The notes under the pieces: generated by a model
The model's database searches: none
What the model was told of the DNA's origin: nothing
The model's input: only the letters and a program-made list of their open reading frames with translations
Part shown: positions 51,014 through 58,989 of the stretch, in pieces
How the letters are laid out: each line of letters starts with the position of its first letter
Position numbering within the stretch: the stretch's first letter is position 1
Made by a program: the position numbers and the translations under genes
Assembly (NCBI RefSeq): GCF_037076455.1
Contig: NZ_AP028679.1
Coordinates: 3,425,501-3,489,500 of the forward strand
Source: Desulfoferula mesophila
GTDB taxonomy: Bacteria > Desulfobacterota > Desulfarculia > Desulfarculales > Desulfarculaceae
DNA length: 64,000 nucleotides
Direction of reading: 5' to 3'

Positions 51014-51031
51014 ATGAATAAACCAACATAA
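51014..51031 (+). other. Five-codon mini-ORF with strong ribosome site
   Basis: AAGGAGGTG (51002-51010 region) precedes ATG AAT AAA CCA ACA TAA. Such a short frame with an ideal ribosome site may be a leader peptide that regulates translation of the next gene, or just a displaced ribosome site. Function unproven. Confidence 0.25.
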
Positions 51032-51070
51032 CTCGCTTAAGGGGCTGAAAATTTTTAATGGAGAAGGAAT

Positions 51071-51241
51071 ATGAACACTGAAGGCCTAATTAATCTCTGT
51101 GCCGAGTGCGGCAGTTACAACGATTTTATTCAAACACCAGACGGTCGGGTTTGGTTCGTCTGTAGACGCTGTGGCGGGAACCAGTTTGTGACCGAAGAGA
51201 TGGATGAAAAATATTTACGTGAAGGAGAAAAAAATGGATAA
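51071..51241 (+). CDS. Small zinc-ribbon protein
   Basis: A 56-residue protein with two CxxC pairs: MNTEGLINLCAECGSYNDFI, then WFVCRRCGGNQFVTEE. It resembles minimal zinc ribbons of phage and plasmid genes. GAGAAGGAAT precedes ATG 51071. Its last codons overlap the start of the PrimPol gene by eight bases, so the two are translationally linked and probably act together in replication or its control. Confidence 0.65.
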   Translation: MNTEGLINLCAECGSYNDFIQTPDGRVWFVCRRCGGNQFVTEEMDEKYLREGEKNG

Positions 51242-54200
51242 ATATGTGGCAGTTACCCTAGATGATGCTGAATTCCAAAGAGCAGTAATACGGGATGCGA
51301 AGAGTAATCTAATAACAGCCCTGACCTATGCCAGTTGGGGTTGGCCGGTGTTCCCAGTTCACGAATGTGAAGGCAAAAAGTGCTCTTGCGGTAACGCAGA
51401 GTGTTCTAGTCCTGGTAAGCATCCGCGGACACCACGCGGCTTTAAGGATGCCTCCACGGATGAGGGCCAGGTTCGAACCTGGTGGACAGAAAACCCCAAT
51501 GCCAATATTGGAGTGTTTACTGGAATCGAGGGTGGACCTTTCGTCCTGGACATAGACCCCCGTCATGGTGGTGACGCTTCACTGGAAGCCCTATTACAAA
51601 AACATGCCCCCTTCCCGCCAACAGTCGTGGCCCGCACAGGCGGTGGAGGAAGGCACTATCTATTTAGATACCCCGAAGGCCTTTCCCTGCCTTCCAGGGT
51701 AGGCAAAGCCGGTCGCAGTCTTGGCCCAGGTTTGGATATCCGAGCGGCAGGTGGGTATTTCGTGGCACCACCCTCAAATCATATCTCGGGCGGTGTCTAC
51801 TCCTGGAGTGAAGACGGTCACCCCGATGACGTCCCTATCGCGCAAGCACCCGATTGGCTCTTGCAGTTGATATTGCAGGGAGATGCGCCCCAATCAGGTG
51901 GATTAGCTTGTTTGCCCGGACCCGAGCCAGTCGCAGACCCAGAATTAGCGAGACAAAGGACACTGAGAGCAGTGTCCCGTACAGATGAAGGCTATAGGAA
52001 CGATCATTTATTCAATAGCGCCAGGTTTCTGGGCGGTCTTTTAATAAATGCTGGCTGGGACGAGCACGAGATCATATCTAGCTTGATCAGAGCCGCAGAA
52101 GAATCTGGTTTGCCCCGTGATGAGGCATTCAAGGCCATAAACAATGGGCTGCAAAAAGGCAAAGAGGCTCCTCTTCAGATATCACCAGAAAGCGGCCAGT
52201 CCGATTACTTAAAGCCTTTACTTGAACAATTAACTCGGCTCGCTCAGGACAAGCCGGGGAGTGTGGTTGCCGAGATTTTGAAAAACGAGGCGTGGATACA
52301 CGGCTTGGCCTTGATTGCGCTGGACGCACCACATCAATTAGAGGCTTTTCACATGGATCTGCGCCAGCTGCAGGTTCGGGTAAAAGACCTGGATTCCCTA
52401 AAGAAGGCCATCGGGGCCCGAGCGGAAGTGATACGACAGACAAGAGCCAAAGCCGCTCAAGAGCAAGCGGCCGAGGTGGAGAGCGTCAAATTATGTATCC
52501 CAGAGGCCCCTGTACAAACCGATATCTTGATCCCTCAGGGCTGGGCCCTTTCCCCGGAGCGAGGTATTGGGCGCGTGGCTGGGGGGAAAGCAGGATCCGG
52601 CCAGGTGGAACAGATCTGTTATGCCCCGGTGCTCATCGTCGAAAGGTTAGTCAGCGTGGTCGAAGGGGACGAGCTCACCAAGGTGTCTTGGTTCCGAGGT
52701 GGTGAATGGAAGGATGCAATAGTCAAGCGGAGGGTCATCAGTATCAATCGGGAAATCACCGCTCTTGCTGATAAGGGTCTTCCCGTTACCTCTCAGAATG
52801 CGAATGCCCTGGTCGATTACCTGGCCGATTTCGAGAAGCAGAACCTCGACCGACTGCCCATCACCAGATCGACTACGATCTTGGGGTGGCAGCCTGGCAA
52901 TGAGGCTTTTCTGTGGGGCAAGCAGTGCCTCGTAGCAAGACCTCAGGATCAAGAGCAGCCAGCCCCCGAGGAGATACACTTCTTACCGCCCGATGAGGGC
53001 TATGAACAGCTCGCCAACGCTTTCTGCTCCAAGGGCAATGAAGGGAAATGGTTCGAAGCGGCAAACCAGGCCTTGCAATATCCGCTTGCCGGGTTTGCCA
53101 TTTATGCCAGCCTGGCCGTTCCTTTTCTAGAGGTATTGGAGGCACCCAATTTCATCGTGGACTGGGCCCATGTGACCTCCACCGGTAAAACCACCATTCT
53201 CCGATTGGCAGCTTCCTGCTGGGGCAATCCCAACGGAACCAGCGGGTGTTCGGTAATGCACTCCTGGGACAACACTATTGTGTGGATTGAACGCGCCGCA
53301 GCCACCCTTAATGGCTTGCCCCTGCTTCTGGATGACACCAAGACCGCTGGAACGGGCATCAAGCGGGAAAATGCCGGGGCCAAGATAAGTCAAGTCATCT
53401 ACAACATCACCAGTGGTCAAGGGAGAGGGCGCGGCTCGACAACTGGTCTGCAGCAGCGGGGTTCCTGGAGGACTTGCATGCTCACAAATGGTGAACAACC
53501 GGCAACGGCCTACACCCAGGATGGAGGTACTCGTGGTCGGGTAATCGGATTATGGGGGCCCCCGTTTGGGCCAACCGATGAGGCCACGGCTCAGCTGGTG
53601 GGTGCAGTTAATGCGACCATCAGGAGTAACTACGGTCATGCTGGTCCCCGGCTGATTCAATATATCCTAGACAACCGAGACAAGTGGGAGGTCTGGCAAA
53701 GGGTCTATGAGGAGAATCTTGCTCGGTATGCGGAAAAATCAGGGGGCAACCCCATTGCCCACAGATTGAGTCAGTACTTTGCCACCTTGGCTACAGTAAT
53801 CCCGATAATCCACAAAGCCCTGCCCGAGCTGCAGCTGAGTGAAGGGACCTCGTTCGAGGATATTCTGGACCCTGTCTGGGCCCTAGCGGTTAAGGAAACC
53901 GAGGAAGCGGACAGGGCTCTGGCTGCCCTGAAGGAAACATATGACTGGGCCGTGGCCAACCGGGATAAGTTCTATAAAGGTGAGAAGGATCAGTATGAGC
54001 CCCATCAAGGATGGGCGGGCGTCTGGAATAAAGATAATTGGGATTACATCGGCTTTGTGGGCAAGTCCCTTAGGGAAAGGCTAAAGCAAGCTGGATTTGA
54101 TGAAACGGCCATAATACGCACCTGGAAGGACCGGGGGTGGTTGGAGATCCCCCCACAAAACAACCAGAAGCAGTGCAAGATCAATGGGAACCCCGTTAGG

Positions 54201-54353
54201 TGCTACTGCTTGAAAAGATCAGCCATAGAGAAGCAACTGGGCCTTATGGAGCCCTTGCTGGAGCTGTTCACGGTTCCGGATGATAGGGGCGCAGGTGGCC
54301 CTGGTGATCCTGAAGTCCACGGCAAGGGGAAGGTTGACTCCTGGAGTATGTAG
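51234..54353 (+). CDS. PrimPol-DUF927 replication protein (primase-polymerase plus helicase-like domain)
   Basis: A 1039-residue protein. Residues 25-210 are a bifunctional DNA primase/polymerase (Prim-Pol) domain: YASWGWPVFPVHECEGKKC, DIDPRHGGDASLEALL, and the GGGGRHYLFRYP block. After a linker, a DUF927 helicase-type domain (about 430-820) contains the P-loop variant HVTSTGKTTILRLAAS and LPLLLDDTKTAGTGIK. This layout is typical of self-replicating integrative elements, prophages and plasmids. The ATG at 51234 has GAAGGAG upstream; an upstream ATG at 51204 would enlarge the overlap. It is the likely replication initiator of the island. Confidence 0.9.
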   Translation: MDKYVAVTLDDAEFQRAVIRDAKSNLITALTYASWGWPVFPVHECEGKKCSCGNAECSSPGKHPRTPRGFKDASTDEGQVRTWWTENPNANIGVFTGIEGGPFVLDIDPRHGGDASLEALLQKHAPFPPTVVARTGGGGRHYLFRYPEGLSLPSRVGKAGRSLGPGLDIRAAGGYFVAPPSNHISGGVYSWSEDGHPDDVPIAQAPDWLLQLILQGDAPQSGGLACLPGPEPVADPELARQRTLRAVSRTDEGYRNDHLFNSARFLGGLLINAGWDEHEIISSLIRAAEESGLPRDEAFKAINNGLQKGKEAPLQISPESGQSDYLKPLLEQLTRLAQDKPGSVVAEILKNEAWIHGLALIALDAPHQLEAFHMDLRQLQVRVKDLDSLKKAIGARAEVIRQTRAKAAQEQAAEVESVKLCIPEAPVQTDILIPQGWALSPERGIGRVAGGKAGSGQVEQICYAPVLIVERLVSVVEGDELTKVSWFRGGEWKDAIVKRRVISINREITALADKGLPVTSQNANALVDYLADFEKQNLDRLPITRSTTILGWQPGNEAFLWGKQCLVARPQDQEQPAPEEIHFLPPDEGYEQLANAFCSKGNEGKWFEAANQALQYPLAGFAIYASLAVPFLEVLEAPNFIVDWAHVTSTGKTTILRLAASCWGNPNGTSGCSVMHSWDNTIVWIERAAATLNGLPLLLDDTKTAGTGIKRENAGAKISQVIYNITSGQGRGRGSTTGLQQRGSWRTCMLTNGEQPATAYTQDGGTRGRVIGLWGPPFGPTDEATAQLVGAVNATIRSNYGHAGPRLIQYILDNRDKWEVWQRVYEENLARYAEKSGGNPIAHRLSQYFATLATVIPIIHKALPELQLSEGTSFEDILDPVWALAVKETEEADRALAALKETYDWAVANRDKFYKGEKDQYEPHQGWAGVWNKDNWDYIGFVGKSLRERLKQAGFDETAIIRTWKDRGWLEIPPQNNQKQCKINGNPVRCYCLKRSAIEKQLGLMEPLLELFTVPDDRGAGGPGDPEVHGKGKVDSWSM

Positions 54354-54380
54354 ATCAAGCCTAAGGTGCTTGTATGGGGT

Positions 54381-54506
54381 GTTACCGTAAAATGGTAATT
54401 ATTTAAAATGGTTATCCTTTACGGTAACAACCCCACCTAGGAGGTGTTACCGTGGGTGTTACCGCATTTGATTAATTAAATTAATTACTTATGTATTATG
54501 GTAACA
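54381..54506. repeat. GTTACC-repeat array A (possible iterons)
   Basis: GTTACCG at 54381 (+), 54446 (+) and 54458 (+), with reverse copies CGGTAAC at 54422 and GGTAAC at 54500. Also near: GTAACACC around 54510. The array begins 25 bases after the PrimPol stop. Array B near 63434 has the same members at offsets 0, 40/41, 65, 77 and 119. The layout resembles iterons of a replication origin or a multi-site operator. Confidence 0.7.
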
Positions 54507-54686
54507 GGAGTAACACCTAAAATGGGATATACCCTCTCTTACTGGCTCCGATTCTCCCTCCTGCGGTGCGGCGTGTCGTTTTTTGGGAAGGGCTCCATAA
54601 AGGGTGTTGTAACCCTCCCTTAAAATAGGGCCAGTTTGAGGTAGAGACTTCTGGCAGACTGAGGTCTGCAAGGAGGACTCTTCACG

Positions 54687-54953
54687 ATGCGCAGGACCAG
54701 ATTCAGCGAAACTCAGATCGTCAAAATTCTGAAAGAGGTGGAAGGGGGCAGGACCGCCAAGGAGGTCTGCCGGGAATACGGTGTCAGCAGCGCCACCTAC
54801 TACAAATGGAAGTCCAAGTACGGGGGCATGGAGGCCTCGGACATCGTCCGGCTCAAGGAGCTTGAAGAAGAAAACAGGCGTCTAAAGCAGATGTACGCCG
54901 ACTTGAGCCTTGAGAATCGGGCTCTGAAGGACGTCATCGAAAGAAAAATATAA
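54687..54953 (+). CDS. IS3-family transposase OrfA
   Basis: An 88-residue HTH protein (RRTRFSETQIVKILKEVEGG, then AKEVCREYGVSSATYYKWKS) ending in a leucine-rich coiled coil that mediates dimerisation. Strong AAGGAGGA precedes ATG 54687. It ends with IERKI, and an A-rich AGAAAAATA site just before its stop probably lets ribosomes shift to -1 to make the OrfAB transposase. Confidence 0.92.
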   Translation: MRRTRFSETQIVKILKEVEGGRTAKEVCREYGVSSATYYKWKSKYGGMEASDIVRLKELEEENRRLKQMYADLSLENRALKDVIERKI

Positions 54954-54985
54954 GGCCAGCGGGTCGGCGCGATCTGGCTAAGTTC

Positions 54986-55795
54986 ATGTGCAAAGAGCAC
55001 GGTCTGAGCATTCGCCGGGCCTGCCGCGCCCTGAGGCTGAGCCGGTCGGTTTATGCCTACCGACCCAAGCCCCGCGACGATGGTCCGATCATCGAGGCGC
55101 TGACTTCGCTGGCAGACAAATATCCCAGATACGGCTTTGCCAAACTGTTTCAAGTAATTCGGCGGGATGGACATGGCTGGAATCACAAGCGGGTGTACCG
55201 AGTGTACTGCGCCCTGAAGCTAAACCTTCGCAGGAAGGGTAAGAAGCGCCTGCCTACTCGTGATCCCCAGCCGCTTGCAGTGCCGGATCTGGCCAATATC
55301 TGCTGGTCGGTGGACTTCATGAGCGATGCCCTGTATGGCGGCCAGCGATTCAGGACCTTTAATGTGGTGGATGATTTCAATCGAGAGGCCCTGGCCATAG
55401 AGGTGGACGTCAATCTCCCCGCCCAAAGGATAATCCGAGTGCTGGAGCGTATCGCTGCCTGGCGGGGCTACCCGTCCAGGCTGAGGCTGGACAACGGCCC
55501 GGAGCTGGTCAGTGTAGCTATGGCCCAATGGGCCGAGGAGCATAGTATCGATTTGGGTTTCACTCAGCCCGGCAAGCCCACCCAGAATTCATACATTGAA
55601 CGCTTCAACCGGACCTATCGGGAAGAGGTGCTGGACCTTTACATATTTTCCCGTCTAAGCGAGGTGCGGGAAATCACGGATCGCTGGCTCAAGGAGTACA
55701 ACGAGGAACGCCCTCATGAGTCCCTCGGCAACCTGACACCAGCCGAATACCTCGCTATAAATTCACCTGAAGTTTCTACTGTTGACTGGCACTAA
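54986..55795 (+). CDS. IS3-family transposase OrfB (DDE integrase)
   Basis: A 269-residue catalytic part with the DDE triad in SVDFMSDALYGG, LRLDNGPELVS and NSYIERFNRTYREE. The frame is open back to about 54945, in -1 relative to OrfA, consistent with expression as an OrfAB fusion by frameshifting; the ATG at 54986 would give the shorter OrfB. It appears intact. Confidence 0.92.
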   Translation: MCKEHGLSIRRACRALRLSRSVYAYRPKPRDDGPIIEALTSLADKYPRYGFAKLFQVIRRDGHGWNHKRVYRVYCALKLNLRRKGKKRLPTRDPQPLAVPDLANICWSVDFMSDALYGGQRFRTFNVVDDFNREALAIEVDVNLPAQRIIRVLERIAAWRGYPSRLRLDNGPELVSVAMAQWAEEHSIDLGFTQPGKPTQNSYIERFNRTYREEVLDLYIFSRLSEVREITDRWLKEYNEERPHESLGNLTPAEYLAINSPEVSTVDWH

Positions 55796-55811
55796 TCGGG
55801 GGAGGTTTACA

Positions 55812-56383
55812 TTTGCTACATCGGAAAAGAATCAGCAACATATGCATTATCTTGCCGCCATTCCAGATAGCAGCAATTCCTGGCTCTCCCGACATCCAAA
55901 AATATTCCGCTCAGGCCGCCGCATCCCCTGTGTGACGTACTCTCGGGTGCCAGGGGCTGGTTGTTCGATGTCCTTTTCAAAAATAACCAATGTTGGTGGC
56001 CTGAAAAGATACCTGGAGGGGCCAAAGAATAGAGCCACATTTGTTGTCATGCTTGATCATTCTCCGCGCGCGGTCTGGCAACCCTTCGCCGGTATCCGTC
56101 AGGAGGATCGCCAAGAAAGCCGTAGAGAGGACACTAAAGACCGCAGCTTGAGTCCATCCGCGCCAGTATACCCTCCGGTATGCGCACCTACCAGCCTGAG
56201 CCTACCAGGACTGCTGATCAATTTCTCCGTGTCGACAACCCAGCGAGGACGGCAAGGCATCGGGTCGATTGATCGCAATATACGATGTCACTTTGATTCT
56301 TCATAGAAAACAAATTTACGTTACCCCGACCGTCTTCCTCTTAACCGCCTTATACCTGAAACACCACAAAATAAGGAGGTAAC
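55812..56383. other. Degenerate sequence between the IS and the hypothetical gene
   Basis: About 570 bases without a convincing gene. Several frames are open for 60-170 codons on either strand, but none has a ribosome site, a conserved motif or steady codon use; the mix looks like worn gene fragments. AAGGAGGTAAC at the right end is the ribosome site of the next gene. Confidence 0.4.
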
Positions 56384-57040
56384 ATGGGTACAAAATATCT
56401 GACATGTGTCGTTAAGGCCGGTGAGTATAAAATTGCTCAGTTTGGGCGGAGTGATGGTTACCCGCAAGGGGCGGGTACAAAGATTCTGAAATTCTTGAAG
56501 AGAGTAGATCTCACCACCTTCGCTGAGAATGTATCTCAGTTGTGTTTTTATACAGATGAAGAGTCTGTCCAGATTAATAAAGAGGTTGGTTCCTATATGG
56601 GAAGCATACAAGGTGAAAAATGGGATGCTATACGTAAGGAAGATAACAAACGATACAGGAATCCGACAACCGAGTTGAACGATAAATACTTTTCACAGCC
56701 GTATATACATGTGCAAAGTAAACTAGGCTGGGAGATTCTTGAATTAATCATGAGAGGAAATACACCACCTCTTGACAATAATGTCAAATTTGCTGGTGAC
56801 TCTCTTTTTTGTGAATGGGTTTATGTCATCGATCTTGATGAAAACCAGCTTGAGGTATATCGAGGCTTCAACAAAGAACCGGTACCTGAAGGAGAGCGGT
56901 TTGCTAATTTTGAAGGAGAGCAACCAGGTGATTTTGAATGGAGAGACAGTTACTATCCAGTCAAGCACATGGTGACATTTGAACTCGATCGGCTACCGTC
57001 GGAAGAAGATTTTCTGGAGCGCTGTTCGGAATCCCAGTGA
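56384..57040 (+). CDS. Hypothetical protein
   Basis: A 218-residue soluble protein with an AT-leaning gene. It opens MGTKYLTCVVKAGEYKIAQF, then GRSDGYPQGAGTKILKFLK. The rest is rich in aromatics and acids, without signal peptide or membrane helix. Proteins with this start occur widely as uncharacterised bacterial and phage genes. The AAGGAGGTAAC ribosome site is excellent. A strong hairpin follows the stop. Function unknown. Confidence 0.75.
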   Translation: MGTKYLTCVVKAGEYKIAQFGRSDGYPQGAGTKILKFLKRVDLTTFAENVSQLCFYTDEESVQINKEVGSYMGSIQGEKWDAIRKEDNKRYRNPTTELNDKYFSQPYIHVQSKLGWEILELIMRGNTPPLDNNVKFAGDSLFCEWVYVIDLDENQLEVYRGFNKEPVPEGERFANFEGEQPGDFEWRDSYYPVKHMVTFELDRLPSEEDFLERCSESQ

Positions 57041-57046
57041 GGTCGG

Positions 57047-57079
57047 CATCAGGTTGTGGCTAATAGCCACAACCTGATG
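57047..57079 (+). terminator. Strong hairpin after the hypothetical gene
   Basis: CATCAGGTTGTGGC at 57047-57060 pairs perfectly with GCCACAACCTGATG at 57066-57079 around TAATA. TTGTGTT follows, so it is a likely terminator for the gene upstream; the symmetry also suits the other strand. Confidence 0.7.
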
Positions 57080-57381
57080 TTGTGTTACGCGTCAGGCTGA
57101 TATTCAGTTGTAGAAATCCACACTCAATCCGACACATTTTGTTTTCAACTTTCAACCTAATCGGACAATCGTCTGTTTGAGATTCTCATGGATAAGGTCT
57201 TCTCTCAGATTTCTTTTTGTTGTTAGGAATTGGAAAAAGCAGAACTTCATAGATTCAGTAGAAATCTACAGACAGCGAATTGCCAAGATATTTAGACCTT
57301 CGAGATGGCAACATTGACGTTCCGGTTCAGGAGGCGGTGCGACAGCACTGCCCACTGAACCAGTTGTTAAATGGTAACGTC
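57080..57381. other. Spacer between convergent genes
   Basis: About 300 AT-leaning bases between the hypothetical gene and the stop of the first DUF1254 protein. No gene, repeat or promoter is recognised. Confidence 0.3.
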
Positions 57382-58923
57382 CTATTCTACCAACTCTATC
57401 TCACCCGGTCGCCAAGTCTTGTTGAACCAGGGTTCGAGCGCGCCGTACATCCTCAGTACAACGTTCCATCCTTTTCCTGGGATGGTCTGGGCCCAATTGG
57501 CTTTCTTGGCCTCGTCAGCCGGAGGGTTGGGGCCAAAATACACATCTATAGATCCGTCCGCATTCATGTGCAGTCCCTTTGTCTGGCTGCTGACACTTGG
57601 AAACCGCTGATCTGTCTGGATCTGCGAACGAGTCTGGTTGCTATAGAGGATGAGCGACCAGAAGTCCTTGACCGGGACGTTCGGTGGCAAATGCAGCCGA
57701 TAGTTCTTACCGCCGTCGAGCGGAGCATCATTGGCGTCCCTTGCGGTCCAGGCATACTGGGAGCCCTTGCCCACCAGTTGCTCCTCCATTGCCGGTGTTA
57801 CGAGTATTGCCAGGAAGTAGTAGAATGTCGCCGCATCGAAATCTGCAACCCCGGGCGCAGCCTGAAACTTGTAGCCGCCGGTAAAACCCAGCTGCCAGTT
57901 GCTGTTTTCGTAGTAGTAGGCTGCTCGGTCCCGGGTATGAAAAAGGATAGCACGCGCCGTAGCGTTACCGACAGCCGCGGCTTCGGTCAGGATTTTCTTC
58001 ATACGCGCGTCAGGAGCGAAGGGTTTGCCTTTCTGGATACCAATTGACTGGAAGAAGCCAAGCGTCACCGGATCCAAAGACTCCGCGGGTTCTTCCTGTA
58101 CGACCTGATTCAGCAACTCCCAGAAGCTGTAGTCAGTGGGGTATGTTGTGTTGAAAAATTTGCCCGACAGGTCGACGAACTTCGGCGCAGTCACTGGCTT
58201 ACCAGCATCCGCCAGCGGATAGATCTTGGCGAATTTCTTGACAATTTCCACACCCGGTTTCGGATTTCCATCAACGAGAAAGCTGCGCCACGGTGCCCAC
58301 AGGCCAAAGGTGGGCGAGTGCACCACGTAATAGCCCTGCGGTACTTCCCCATCGTAGCCAGGTGGCAGGAACAGATACTTACCACCTTCGCCTTTGTCCG
58401 GCCCGGTGATACCGATATCGATGACCCAGCGCTGCCACATGTTGTTTACCGTCCCCAGTACCTTCGGCGGCACCTCGAGCACCTGCGGGCCTTTGGAAAG
58501 GTCCAGCCACGTCCAGCTGTAGACCGTATTGTCATTTCCGGTGAGGACGATGCCGCGCGAGTCTAATAACTGCTCAAAGATCGGCACTATTGTATTCGGC
58601 GGTCCAAGGGTAAGGATTGCATTGCGGTTGGCCACTTGACCAACTGCAGGCAGCCCCAGCAGGAAAGACTGCACCGCACGCTGGAAGTCGAGATTATCGT
58701 AAAGTTTTTTGGTCGTTTCCTTGTCGGGAAAACCGTCGAAGAAATTGAGCGTTCCAATCCACGTCTCGACCTTGTCAGGAGTGGCTACTCCAGGCGGCAT
58801 GGGGGTTGAATATTTCATTTGTGGATCTGCTGGCGAGCCAATAAGTTCTCCGGCGTAACCATTGCCCATAACTGCAGCCAAGGTCACGACTCCGAGGGTG
58901 ATACTAAACAGTAAGCGTTTCAT
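57382..58923 (-). CDS. Exported DUF1254/DUF1214-domain protein 1
   Basis: A 513-residue secreted protein. A Sec signal (MKRLLFSITLGVVTLAAVMG) precedes a DUF1254 domain (about 50-200) and a DUF1214 domain near the C-terminus (NVPVKDFWSLILYSNQTRSQ, then SVSSQTKGLHMNADGSIDVY, FGPNPP). The ATG at 58923 follows AAGGAG; a GTG one codon earlier is possible. The function of the family is unknown; members often occur as paralogue pairs, as here. The composition is less GC-rich than the core. Likely island cargo. Confidence 0.85.
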   Translation of the reverse strand: MKRLLFSITLGVVTLAAVMGNGYAGELIGSPADPQMKYSTPMPPGVATPDKVETWIGTLNFFDGFPDKETTKKLYDNLDFQRAVQSFLLGLPAVGQVANRNAILTLGPPNTIVPIFEQLLDSRGIVLTGNDNTVYSWTWLDLSKGPQVLEVPPKVLGTVNNMWQRWVIDIGITGPDKGEGGKYLFLPPGYDGEVPQGYYVVHSPTFGLWAPWRSFLVDGNPKPGVEIVKKFAKIYPLADAGKPVTAPKFVDLSGKFFNTTYPTDYSFWELLNQVVQEEPAESLDPVTLGFFQSIGIQKGKPFAPDARMKKILTEAAAVGNATARAILFHTRDRAAYYYENSNWQLGFTGGYKFQAAPGVADFDAATFYYFLAILVTPAMEEQLVGKGSQYAWTARDANDAPLDGGKNYRLHLPPNVPVKDFWSLILYSNQTRSQIQTDQRFPSVSSQTKGLHMNADGSIDVYFGPNPPADEAKKANWAQTIPGKGWNVVLRMYGALEPWFNKTWRPGEIELVE

Positions 58924-58989
58924 CACTTCTACTCCTTTTCATTTGATTTGTATCACATCGATGCTGATTCCGCGTATTCGGCGGGCTGA

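Larger units (their letters stand above)
54608..55811 (+). mobile_element. IS3-family insertion sequence
   Basis: An element of about 1.2 kb with two transposase frames. The ends read TGTAACCCTCCC (left, 54608) and TGTAAACCTCCC (right, reversed at 55811), and further in both carry GCCAG and a TAGAGACTTC/TAGAAACTTC block, so the imperfect inverted repeats extend about 40 bases. A target duplication is not evident (TGT left, TTT right). The left end falls within array A's flank. Confidence 0.88.

Noticed and set aside
55782-56306. 174-codon frame after the IS3 element
   Set aside because: It begins inside the IS end, lacks a ribosome site and recognisable motifs, and codon use is irregular; read as degenerate sequence.
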